Shown: in pieces, positions 1 through 5,431 of the stretch
Position numbering within the stretch: position 1 is the stretch's first letter
Layout: each line of letters starts with the position of its first letter
Origin: an uncultured Polymorphobacter sp.
GTDB lineage: Bacteria; Pseudomonadota; Alphaproteobacteria; Sphingomonadales; Sphingomonadaceae
Direction: 5' to 3'
Assembly: GCA_937894055.1 (NCBI GenBank)
Contig: CALDHQ010000354.1
Coordinates: forward strand, 1-6,496
DNA: 6,496 nt
The notes under the pieces: generated by a model
Databases searched by the model: none
Told to the model about the DNA's origin: nothing
The model's input: only the letters and a program-made list of their open reading frames with translations
Made by a program: the position numbers and the translations under genes

Positions 1-69
1 CGCAATGGTCGCCCCGGCTTCGACATAGGCGTCGTCCGACAGGTCGGCGAGTTCGCCAGCACCACGCTG
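1..69 (-). other. Edge fragment resembling NAD(P) transhydrogenase alpha / alanine dehydrogenase N-terminal domain
   Basis: Read on the minus strand, bases 69 to 1 give an open stretch containing GAGELADLSDDAYVEAGAT. This resembles the N-terminal part of PntA and alanine dehydrogenases, where a 'V-E-x-GAG-x-x-A-x-x-x-D-x-x-Y-x-x-AGA' pattern follows a beta strand. A TGA in the same frame lies at 72-70, exactly where the likeness stops. No start codon or upstream part is present, so this is a fragment and not a gene. The plus-strand frame of the TPM gene is also open through here, but its residues do not look like a TPM N-terminus. The likeness rests on about 23 residues and is moderate at best. 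Confidence 0.4.
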
Positions 70-78
70 TCAAGCGGC

Positions 79-711
79 GTGGCCCAGGCCGAGCTCAAGA
101 CCAGCGGCGAAATCGTCTGCATCGTCGATGAAAAGCCGCATCGCTATATCGGCACGACGCTGACGGTGGCGGCGCTGCTGGCGTTCGTGCTGCCGCTCGC
201 GGCGGTGCTGCTCGGCGCCGATCCGGCGCGGCTGGTGCCGGTCGAGGTGTGGAGCACCGGCGACCCGCGGCTCGACATGGTGCGCGGCTTCGAAGCCTAT
301 GCGCTGGTGCAGCTGCTGATTTTTCTGGGGCTGGCGGCACTGCTGTGGTGGACCCGCCTCGGCGCCTGGCTGACGCCGACACCGATCAAGCGCGACCGTG
401 TCCATCATCAGGCACTGGCGCAGTTCCGGGCGCGCGGACTTGAACGCACCCGCGACCGCACCGGCGTGCTGATCTTCGCGTGCATGACCGACCATATCGC
501 CGAAGTCGTCGCCGATGCGGCGATCTACGAACGCGTCGAGCCCGAATTCTGGGGCAGCACGATTGTTGCACTGCTCGACGGCATCAAGGCCGGCCGCACC
601 GCCGACGGGCTTGTCGCCGCCGTCGGCCACGCCGGTGGGGCGCTTGCCGCGCATTTCCCACCGCGCGCCGACGACAGCGACGAGCTACCGAACCATCTGA
701 TCGAGCTTTAG
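79..711 (+). CDS. Small TPM-domain membrane protein (TPM_phosphatase fold), 5' end probably missing
   Basis: The protein resembles the shorter TPM-domain (TLP18.3/Psb32/MOLO-1 fold) proteins that in many Proteobacteria accompany a LemA protein and a longer YgcG-like TPM protein. Their biochemical role is poorly established. The fold's first strand is visible at residues 9-15 (SGEIVCIV). Two hydrophobic segments follow at about 27-47 and 74-92, forming a membrane hairpin inside the fold. The rest of the domain follows: [20 protein letters not shown] at about 126-145, then a helix with [13 protein letters not shown] and the typical C-terminus [25 protein letters not shown] at 79 is the only plausible start here, but no Shine-Dalgarno precedes it and the frame stays open to base 1. 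Relatives usually have some 15-20 residues before SGEI, so the true start was probably lost at the junction near base 70. The stop (709-711) overlaps the stop of the convergent wrbA-type gene. The LemA-type partner is not in the window. Confidence 0.8.
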   Translation: MAQAELKTSGEIVCIVDEKPHRYIGTTLTVAALLAFVLPLAAVLLGADPARLVPVEVWSTGDPRLDMVRGFEAYALVQLLIFLGLAALLWWTRLGAWLTPTPIKRDRVHHQALAQFRARGLERTRDRTGVLIFACMTDHIAEVVADAAIYERVEPEFWGSTIVALLDGIKAGRTADGLVAAVGHAGGALAAHFPPRADDSDELPNHLIEL

Positions 712-1322
712 GCCGCACGGCCCTTTTTGAGCGCCGCAGCGGTTTCGGCAATGTGCTTGCCCTGGAAGCGCGCGCCGTCGAGATCGACCTTGCCGGGCTG
801 GCGCGAGCCGTCACCGCCCGCGATGGTAGTAGCGCCATAGGGCGAACCACCGACGATTTCGGCGAGCGACATCTGTTCCTGGAAGCTGTACGGCAGCCCG
901 GCAATCAGCAGGCCGTGGTGTATCAGCACGTTGATCGTCGCCAGCAGCGTCGATTCCTGCCCGCCGTGCTGTGTAGCGGTCGAGGTGAAGACGCCGCCGA
1001 CCTTGCCGATCAGCTTGCCCTGGAACCACAGCGCGCCGGTCTGGTCGAGGAAGTTCTTCATCTGCGCCGCCATATTGCCGAAGCGCGTCGGCGTGCCGAT
1101 GATGATCGCGTCATAGTCGGCGAGTTCATCGACGGTGGCGACGGGGGCGGCCTGATCGGTCTTGAAATGCGATGCGGCTGCGACTTCGGGCGGCACGATT
1201 TCGGGGACGCGCTTGACCGTCGCAGTGACGCCGGCGACGCTGGCGGCGCCTTCGGCAACAGCGTGCGCCATCGTTTCGATATGGCCGTAGCTGGAATAAT
1301 AGAGCACGAGAACTTTGGTCAT
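708..1322 (-). CDS. wrbA: NAD(P)H:quinone oxidoreductase, type IV (WrbA flavodoxin-like)
   Basis: This 204-residue cytoplasmic flavoprotein reduces quinones by two electrons using NAD(P)H, which avoids semiquinone radicals. Its length matches the family (about 200 residues). The FMN phosphate loop is at residues 8-16 (YYSSYGHIE). The FMN ring-binding stretches follow at 77-93 ([17 protein letters not shown]) and 111-121 ([11 protein letters not shown]), and the late [19 protein letters not shown] block is at 158-176; all are hallmark WrbA motifs. The ATG at 1320-1322 has AGGAG (minus strand, 1334-1330) seven bases upstream. The stop TAA (710-708) overlaps the stop of the TPM gene by a few bases, leaving no room for a dedicated terminator between them. 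The gene is divergent from a CrgA-like LysR gene across 94 bp that carries two similar inverted repeats, so it is probably that regulator's target. The call is firm; the physiological substrate is unknown. Confidence 0.96.
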   Translation of the reverse strand: MTKVLVLYYSSYGHIETMAHAVAEGAASVAGVTATVKRVPEIVPPEVAAASHFKTDQAAPVATVDELADYDAIIIGTPTRFGNMAAQMKNFLDQTGALWFQGKLIGKVGGVFTSTATQHGGQESTLLATINVLIHHGLLIAGLPYSFQEQMSLAEIVGGSPYGATTIAGGDGSRQPGKVDLDGARFQGKHIAETAAALKKGRAA

Positions 1323-1329
1323 TTATAGT

Positions 1330-1334
1330 CTCCT
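1330..1334 (-). promoter_or_regulatory. Ribosome binding site of wrbA
   Basis: On the minus strand AGGAG lies seven bases before the ATG at 1322. It is the strongest Shine-Dalgarno match around this gene and fixes the start. Confidence 0.8.
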
Positions 1335-1358
1335 GATGGGGTTGCCGCGATCTAAGCG

Positions 1359-1373
1359 TTGCAGAGAATGCGA
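1359..1373. promoter_or_regulatory. Distal candidate LysR site (TTGC-N7-GCGA)
   Basis: TTGC, seven bases, GCGA: this matches the perfect repeat at 1400-1414 except for one base in the right arm. Start-to-start distance between the two is 41 bp, about four helical turns, so both would face the same side of the DNA. LysR-type tetramers commonly use two phased sites, one strong and one weaker. The location between the divergent wrbA and lysR genes supports an operator role, but no binding evidence exists here. Confidence 0.4.
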
Positions 1374-1382
1374 CAAAGGGGC

Positions 1383-1410
1383 TTGCGCGCGAATATTCCT
1401 TGCGTAATTT
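1383..1410 (+). promoter_or_regulatory. Possible promoter of the LysR gene, compatible with leaderless transcript
   Basis: A -35-like TTGCGC (1383-1388) is followed after 16 bases by TAATTT (1405-1410), a weak -10-like hexamer. Transcription from it would begin around 1416-1418, at the ATG itself. No Shine-Dalgarno motif precedes that ATG, which agrees with a leaderless mRNA. The hexamers are poor matches, so this is tentative. The -10 would lie inside the palindrome at 1400-1414, which would permit autorepression. Confidence 0.25.
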
Positions 1411-1414
1411 GCAA
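1400..1414. promoter_or_regulatory. Proximal candidate LysR operator, perfect TTGC-N7-GCAA inverted repeat
   Basis: TTGCGTAATTTGCAA contains perfect 4-base inverted arms and an inner T-N11-A, the classical LysR-family recognition pattern. It has an AT-rich centre in otherwise GC-rich DNA and ends two bases before the lysR ATG (1417). A bound regulator here would block its own gene, the usual negative autoregulation in this family. Confidence 0.5.
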
Positions 1415-1416
1415 CA

Positions 1417-2319
1417 ATGACGGGTCGGTTCGAAGATATGGAAGCGTTCGTGGCGGTGGCAGGCGCAGGCAGCTTCACCGCCGCTGCCGCGCGGCTGGGC
1501 GGCTCGACATCGCAACTGTCACGCCGCGTGACCGAGCTTGAAACGCGGCTCGGCGCGCGTTTGTTCCATCGCACGACGCGCACGCTGGCGCTGACCGAGG
1601 CGGGTGCTGCCTATCTCGAAGCGGCGACGCGGTTGCTCGACGATGCCCGTGCGGCCGAGGAAGCGGTGGCCGGCCTGCGCGGCGCGTTGACCGGCACCAT
1701 CCGGCTGTCGGCGCCCTTGGCATTCGGCACCGACCATCTGGCGCCGGTGCTCTATGACTTCATGGCGCGCCATCCGGCGCTCAATATCGATCTGCTGCTC
1801 GATGACCGCAGCGTCGATCTGGTCGGCGAAGGTGTCGACCTCGGCCTGCGGGTCAGCGTGACGATGGCCGATTCGGGGTTGATCTCGCGGGTTTTGCGGC
1901 CGGTGACGCGCGTTATCGTCGGCAGTCCGGCGTATCTCGATGCGCATGGCCGTCCCGACCGGCCCGAGGCACTGACCGCCCACCCCTGCCTGCTGTACCG
2001 CAACGTGCCCGTGGCCGACCAATGGCGCTTCTCGACGCCCGACGGCTTCCGGCAGTTCCGCGGCCCCGAACGCCTGCGCGCCGACAATGGCACGGTGATG
2101 CTCGGCGCTGCCATCGCAGGGCTGGGACTCGCCGAACTCCCCGATTTCATCGTCAGCAAGGCACTCGCCGATGGACGCCTCGAACTCCTGCTGGCCGACC
2201 ATAGCCTGCAAACCTCGGCGCTGCGGCTGGTCTATCCGCCGGCCGGGCGGCTGTCGGCAAAGGTCCGGGCGCTCGCCGATTTCCTGACCGAGCGCTTTGC
2301 CGCACCGGCGACCTTATGA
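1417..2319 (+). CDS. LysR-family transcriptional regulator, CrgA-like group
   Basis: This 300-residue regulator has the normal LysR length and architecture. The N-terminal winged helix-turn-helix spans about residues 5-64: FVAVAGAGSFTAAAARL, then SQLSRRVTELETRLGARLFH and RTTRTLALTEAG. The linker helix follows, and the effector-binding domain (periplasmic-binding-protein fold) runs from about 92, starting GTIRLSAPLAFG. The paired 'RLSAP..FG....LAP' and late 'GLAELPDFIV' segments are typical of the CrgA/DhT-like subgroup. The ATG at 1417 gives the standard N-terminus before the helix-turn-helix; it has no clear Shine-Dalgarno. The gene is divergent from wrbA, and its stop overlaps the start of the EamA transporter gene (ATGA at 2316-2319), so the two are translationally coupled. 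It probably regulates itself, the transporter and wrbA through the repeats at 1359-1414; the inducer is unknown. Confidence 0.95.
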   Translation: MTGRFEDMEAFVAVAGAGSFTAAAARLGGSTSQLSRRVTELETRLGARLFHRTTRTLALTEAGAAYLEAATRLLDDARAAEEAVAGLRGALTGTIRLSAPLAFGTDHLAPVLYDFMARHPALNIDLLLDDRSVDLVGEGVDLGLRVSVTMADSGLISRVLRPVTRVIVGSPAYLDAHGRPDRPEALTAHPCLLYRNVPVADQWRFSTPDGFRQFRGPERLRADNGTVMLGAAIAGLGLAELPDFIVSKALADGRLELLLADHSLQTSALRLVYPPAGRLSAKVRALADFLTERFAAPATL

Positions 2320-3200
2320 CACGCGGCCACAATCTCAAGCCGATGCTGATCGGCGCAGCCGGTCTGGCGTTCCTGTGCGCGATGGATGCGGTGATCAAGT
2401 ATCTCAACGACGATCATGCCGTGCTGATCGTGGTCATCGGGCGCTATCTGCTCGGCACGGCGCTGGCGCTGATGGTGTGGTGGGGCGCCGGGCGACCGCG
2501 GCTGACGCGCGAGATGCTACCGGCGCACCTGCTGCGCGGCGCGATGATCGCCGCCTCGGCGTTCCTGTTCTATTGGTCGCTGACGGTGCTGACGCTCGCC
2601 GAAGCGATCACGCTGTCGTTCACCGCACCACTGCTGACGCCGCCGCTGGCCTGGGCGATGCTCGGCGAAAGGATGCGCTGGCAGAATTTCGCCGCCGGCA
2701 TCCTCGGCTTTATCGGCGTGCTGGTGGCGGTGCAGGGCGCCGATATCCGCGGCGAGGCGCGCCTGCTCGGACTCGCCGCCGTCAGCGGCGCGGCACTGAC
2801 CTACGCCGTGGCGCTCGTGCTGCTGCGCGCCCGCGCAGCCGCCGATGGCTCGGTGGTGGTGACGCTGATGGGTTCGCTGCTGCCGCTGCTGATGCTGACC
2901 CCGGCGCTGGTGTTCCTGCCCGCCGACCTGCGCGTCATGCCGGCGCTGTCGGCGCTGCCGTGGTTCGTGCTGCTCGGCCTGCTCGGCAACCTCGGCGTCC
3001 AGCTGCTCAGCCGTGCCTATGCGCGTGCTGACGCACAAACGCTGGCGCCGATCGAGTTCACCGCGCTGCCCTGGGCGGCGCTGTTCGGCTGGGCATTCTT
3101 CGGCGAAGGTGTGGCACCGGCGATCTGGCTCGGCGGCGGCATCATCGCCGCCGCCTGCCTGTGGTCATCGCGCGCCGCTGCAACGGCGGCGGCACATTAG
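2316..3200 (+). CDS. EamA/DMT-superfamily transporter
   Basis: This 294-residue inner-membrane protein has about ten hydrophobic helices arranged as two EamA repeats, residues about 10-140 and 150-287. The length is standard for the family. The conserved ends of each repeat are visible: SFTAPLLTPPLAWAMLGERM at 101-120 and APIEFTALPWAALFGWAFFGE at 244-264. The motif 'G R Y L L G' at 42-47 in helix 2 is also typical. Family members export or import small metabolites (amino acids, purines, sugars, electrophilic metabolites), so the substrate cannot be read from sequence. The ATG lies inside the ATGA overlap with the LysR gene and has no good Shine-Dalgarno, so translation probably depends on coupling. 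Being co-transcribed with a regulator divergent from a quinone reductase suggests an exporter in the same response, as inference. The stop at 3198-3200 is two bases from the large inverted repeat. Confidence 0.93.
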   Translation: MTRGHNLKPMLIGAAGLAFLCAMDAVIKYLNDDHAVLIVVIGRYLLGTALALMVWWGAGRPRLTREMLPAHLLRGAMIAASAFLFYWSLTVLTLAEAITLSFTAPLLTPPLAWAMLGERMRWQNFAAGILGFIGVLVAVQGADIRGEARLLGLAAVSGAALTYAVALVLLRARAAADGSVVVTLMGSLLPLLMLTPALVFLPADLRVMPALSALPWFVLLGLLGNLGVQLLSRAYARADAQTLAPIEFTALPWAALFGWAFFGEGVAPAIWLGGGIIAAACLWSSRAAATAAAH

Positions 3201-3202
3201 GA

Positions 3203-3303
3203 AAAGGGCCTCCGGCGGGCAGGGCCTTGGCCCTGCACCCGATAGTTCTTGTGCGCGCATTAATCGGGTGCAGGACCAAGGCCCTGCCCGCCGGAGGCTC
3301 TTT
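3203..3303. terminator. Bidirectional terminator formed by a long inverted repeat (41-bp arms, 19-nt loop)
   Basis: Bases 3203-3243 are the inverted complement of 3263-3303 with two non-matching positions (3207/3299 and 3231/3275). The core begins GCCTCCGGCGGGCAGGGCC. The gap between EamA (stop 3200) and GST (stop 3305-3307, minus) is essentially this repeat. Outer ends give runs of T on both exits: TTT at 3301-3303 for + and TTTT at 3205-3202 for -. Position 3231/3275 is a C-A mismatch in plus-strand RNA but a G-U pair in minus-strand RNA. Each arm also folds on itself (GCAGGGCC-TT-GGCCCTGC at 3219-3236), and an 8-bp palindrome (3252-3259) sits in the loop. The arms are much longer than a usual terminator, so a dispersed REP-like element serving as terminator is likely. 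Confidence 0.8.
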
Positions 3304-3304
3304 A

Positions 3305-3919
3305 CTAGGCTGCTGCGCTCGGGCGCGCCTTGACGCGTTCGAACCAGGCCTTGACCCACTTCGCCTCGTCGGGGATCGGCTGGCCGACTTCGGCGCCGAA
3401 CGCCATGAACGCGAACAGCAGGATGTCCGCCAGCGTGAAGCGGTCGCCGCAGATGAACTGGCGGCCTTCGAGTTCCTTATCGAGCCACAGCAGCTTGTGG
3501 CGCGCCAGCGCCTTGAGTTCTTCGGCGGCTTCGGGGCTGACCAGCTTCATGCGTGGTTCGAACAGTCCGCGGCCTTGCGATGCGCGGAAGCCGTTGGTCA
3601 TCGGTTCGAGGATGCCGAGGTCGATGCGGCGCGTCCACATGCGCGTTTCGGCGCGTTCTTCGGGGGTCGTGCCGATCAGCGCCGGGGTCGGGTGCAGTTC
3701 TTCGAGATAGTCGGCGATGACGGTGATTTCGGCGATGAACTTGCCGGTGTCGAGTTCGAGCGCCGGCGTGGTGCCGGTCGGGTTGCGCGCCATATGCGCG
3801 GGCTGGCGGTTTTCACCGGCGAGCAGATCGACGCTGACGGTCGGCAGGGTTAGGCCCTTTTCGGCCGCGAACATGCGCACGACGTGCGGGTTGGGGCCGA
3901 TCGAGTTGTAGAATTTCAT
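3305..3919 (-). CDS. Glutathione S-transferase family protein
   Basis: This 204-residue soluble protein conjugates glutathione to electrophiles, or has related thiol chemistry. The N-terminal thioredoxin-like domain covers residues 1-76: strand and catalytic region FYNSIGPNPHVVRMF at 3-17 with Ser6 as the likely thiol-contacting residue, the cis-proline loop GTTPALEL at 49-56, and the glutathione-binding AEIT at 63-66, where most relatives have E-S and this one has Ile-Thr after Glu64. The C-terminal helical domain follows from about 85 with ERAETRMWTRRIDLGILEPM and the N-capping box FTLADI at 161-166. The ATG at 3917-3919 has GGGAG eight bases upstream. A TTG 15 bases further upstream overlaps that ribosome site and is not the start. 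The gene is divergent from an MFS transporter and has its own promoter-like sequence with a palindrome in the spacer. The substrate is unknown. Confidence 0.93.
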   Translation of the reverse strand: MKFYNSIGPNPHVVRMFAAEKGLTLPTVSVDLLAGENRQPAHMARNPTGTTPALELDTGKFIAEITVIADYLEELHPTPALIGTTPEERAETRMWTRRIDLGILEPMTNGFRASQGRGLFEPRMKLVSPEAAEELKALARHKLLWLDKELEGRQFICGDRFTLADILLFAFMAFGAEVGQPIPDEAKWVKAWFERVKARPSAAA

Positions 3920-3925
3920 GTCAGT

Positions 3926-3932
3926 CTCTCCC
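3926..3932 (-). promoter_or_regulatory. Ribosome binding site that decides the GST start
   Basis: On the minus strand GGGAGAG lies just upstream of the ATG at 3919 (eight bases from GGGAG). A longer reading frame could begin at TTG 3934-3932, but that codon overlaps this site, so ATG 3919 is chosen. Confidence 0.75.
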
Positions 3933-3945
3933 AAGGTTTTGCCGC

Positions 3946-3974
3946 AGTTAGGGGTGGCGCGCGCGCCACGTCAA
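3946..3974 (-). promoter_or_regulatory. Promoter-like sequence of the GST gene
   Basis: On the minus strand TTGACG (3974-3969) is followed after 17 bases by CTAACT (3951-3946). TTGACG is the strong alphaproteobacterial -35 consensus; the -10 is a partial match to the CTANAT-like form seen in this class. The start of transcription would lie near 3938-3940, giving a leader of about 20 bases that includes the ribosome site. The spacer holds a perfect palindrome, listed separately. Confidence 0.5.
3954..3969. promoter_or_regulatory. Perfect 16-bp palindrome in the GST promoter spacer, candidate operator
   Basis: GTGGCGCGCGCGCCAC is its own reverse complement over all 16 bases. It occupies almost exactly the interval between the -35 and -10 hexamers of the GST promoter, where a bound dimeric repressor would exclude RNA polymerase. 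GC-rich DNA yields GCGC palindromes by chance; the outer GTGG/CCAC arms and the placement make this one more notable. No matching regulator is identified. Confidence 0.4.
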
Positions 3975-4004
3975 GACGCGCAGCGCAATCTTGGCTTGGC
4001 AAAC

Positions 4005-4017
4005 CGCGCACTGCGCG
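4005..4017. promoter_or_regulatory. Inverted repeat CGCGCA-C-TGCGCG upstream of the MFS gene
   Basis: Six-base inverted arms around one central base lie 13 bases before the MFS ATG. A weak promoter-like pair, TTGGCA (3996-4001) and CTAGCA (4019-4024) with 17-base spacing, would enclose the repeat. Chance is a serious alternative in this GC-rich stretch. Confidence 0.22.
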
Positions 4018-4030
4018 CCTAGCAGGGGTC

Positions 4031-5371
4031 ATGACCGAACCTTCAATCCCGCGCCGCGACTTTGCGTTGCTGTTCACCGTGCTGCTGGTCGTGGCGGCGG
4101 GCAATACCGCGCTGCAATCGGTGCTGCCGGCGATCGCGCGCGAAATCCACATCCCCGACATGCTGGTGGCGATCATCTTTTCGTTCTCGGCGTTGCTGTG
4201 GACGTTTTCGGCGCCTTACTGGGCGCGCCAGTCGGACATTCGCGGCCGCAAGCGGCTGATGCTGATCGGCGTCGCCGGCTTCGGCGTGTCGATGCTCGGC
4301 TGCGCCTTTGTCATCCTGGCGGGGCTGAAGGGCCTGCTGATTCCGGTCATTACCTTTGCACTGTTCGCCGGCTTGCGCAGCCTGTTCGGCATCTTCGGCT
4401 CGGCCGCCAACCCGGCGAGCCAGGCCTATGTCGCGGCGCGCACCGATGCGCACGAACGCACCACCGCGCTCGCCACGCTGAGCTCGGCATTCGGGCTGGG
4501 CACAATTCTCGGGCCCGCCGTGGCACCGTTCTTCGTGCTCGGCATCTTCGGCCTTTCGGGTCCGCTGTTCGCGTTTGCGGCAATAGCACTGGTCGTAATG
4601 ATCGCCGTGCGGCGCTACCTGCCCGACGATGACCCGACGAACGCGCCGATGGTCGACCCCGGCGGCGTCCACCACGGCGCCCTGTCGAGCATGCCGACAA
4701 TTGGCGGCTCGGGCACCGGCGCCAGCGCCGTCGCGGCCGATATCGGGCGTCGCGCCGCGCTGTCATGGCGCGACCGCCGCATCTTCCCGCTGATGGCGTT
4801 CGGCTTCGCGATCGGCAGCATCCAGGCGGCGACCGGCCAGGCGCTGGGCTTCCTGATCATCGACCGGCTCGGCGGCAATGCCGCGGAGGCGCAGAAGTTC
4901 ATCGGTATCGCGCTGATGGCCGGTGCCGGCGCAACATTGCTGGCGCAATGGGGCCTGATCCGCATGCTGCGCATGTCGCCGGGCACGCTGATGCGCTGGG
5001 GCGCGGGGCTTGCGGCGCTGGGTACCGTCGGGGTCGCCATGTCGAGCGACTATCACGGCATTGTCGTGGCGTTCGCGCTGACCAGCCTCGGCTACGGCTT
5101 TGCGCGGCCGGGGTTCACCGCGGGCTCGTCATTGCTGGTCGAGCCTCACGAACAGGGCGCGGTCGCCGGTGCGGTCACCTCGGTCAACGGCGCCTGCTTC
5201 GTGCTCGCGCCTGCAGTCGGCATCGGTCTCTACCAGTTGTCCCCATCGCTGCCCTATTGGGTCGGCGCGGCGCTGCTGGTCGGCGCACTTGCCTATACAT
5301 TGTTCAACCCGGTGATGCGGCGCGACTGGGACGTCCTGACCGAAGCGCAGGACGACAGCCTGACGCCCTAG
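4031..5371 (+). CDS. Major facilitator superfamily transporter (TetA-like drug:H+ antiporter group)
   Basis: This 446-residue inner-membrane protein has about twelve hydrophobic helices in two halves, separated by a cytoplasmic loop of residues ~195-250. MFS motif A is at 65-77 (ARQSDIRGRKRLM) between helices 2 and 3. The helix 4 arginine is R116 in AGLRSLFGIFGSAANP. In helix 5, GLGTILGPAVAP (155-166) resembles motif C, the antiporter signature, which favours efflux. The ATG at 4031 begins a normal N-terminus (MTEPSIPRRDFALLF). Its purine run AGGGG lies only two bases before the ATG, closer than ideal. The frame is open further upstream to 3884, but that would cover the GST promoter and is rejected. 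The gene is divergent from GST across 111 bp. The substrate is unknown. A 60-bp gap separates it from the acyl-CoA synthetase, and I see no clear terminator there. Confidence 0.93.
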   Translation: MTEPSIPRRDFALLFTVLLVVAAGNTALQSVLPAIAREIHIPDMLVAIIFSFSALLWTFSAPYWARQSDIRGRKRLMLIGVAGFGVSMLGCAFVILAGLKGLLIPVITFALFAGLRSLFGIFGSAANPASQAYVAARTDAHERTTALATLSSAFGLGTILGPAVAPFFVLGIFGLSGPLFAFAAIALVVMIAVRRYLPDDDPTNAPMVDPGGVHHGALSSMPTIGGSGTGASAVAADIGRRAALSWRDRRIFPLMAFGFAIGSIQAATGQALGFLIIDRLGGNAAEAQKFIGIALMAGAGATLLAQWGLIRMLRMSPGTLMRWGAGLAALGTVGVAMSSDYHGIVVAFALTSLGYGFARPGFTAGSSLLVEPHEQGAVAGAVTSVNGACFVLAPAVGIGLYQLSPSLPYWVGAALLVGALAYTLFNPVMRRDWDVLTEAQDDSLTP

Positions 5372-5420
5372 GCAAAACCGCGGCGGCTCGGCATAAGCAT
5401 CATCAAAATCAACCGACTCT

Positions 5421-5426
5421 GGGGAG
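5421..5426 (+). promoter_or_regulatory. Ribosome binding site of the acyl-CoA synthetase gene
   Basis: GGGGAG is followed after five bases by ATG 5432-5434. An in-frame GTG at 5426 overlaps this site, so ATG 5432 is the better start. Confidence 0.7.
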
Positions 5427-5431
5427 TGTCG

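Noticed and set aside
480..1328. 282-codon plus-strand open frame antisense to wrbA
   Set aside because: It is rich in Arg, Asp and Gly with no recognisable domain, and lies over a clear WrbA gene with a ribosome site; GC-rich shadow frame.
1519..2211. 230-codon minus-strand open frame inside the LysR gene
   Set aside because: Gln/Arg/Ala-rich shadow of a well-recognised regulator; no ribosome site and no domain.
2297..3031. 244-codon plus-strand frame over the EamA gene
   Set aside because: Arg/Ala-rich alternative frame; the overlapping EamA frame has ten clear helices.
3201..3304. Inverted repeat as ends of an insertion sequence or a CRISPR unit
   Set aside because: Only 19 bases lie between the arms, with no transposase, target duplication or repeat-spacer periodicity.
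3920..3934. TTG start giving GST five extra residues
   Set aside because: The TTG overlaps the Shine-Dalgarno of ATG 3919, and family proteins begin at the MKFYNS-like strand.
3884..4030. Upstream extension of the MFS gene by 49 codons
   Set aside because: It would cover the GST start, ribosome site and promoter, and the residues are not MFS-like; ATG 4031 gives the normal N-terminus.
4043..4675. 210-codon minus-strand frame in the MFS gene
   Set aside because: His/Gln/Arg-rich shadow with no similarity to a known fold; the MFS motifs are on the other strand.
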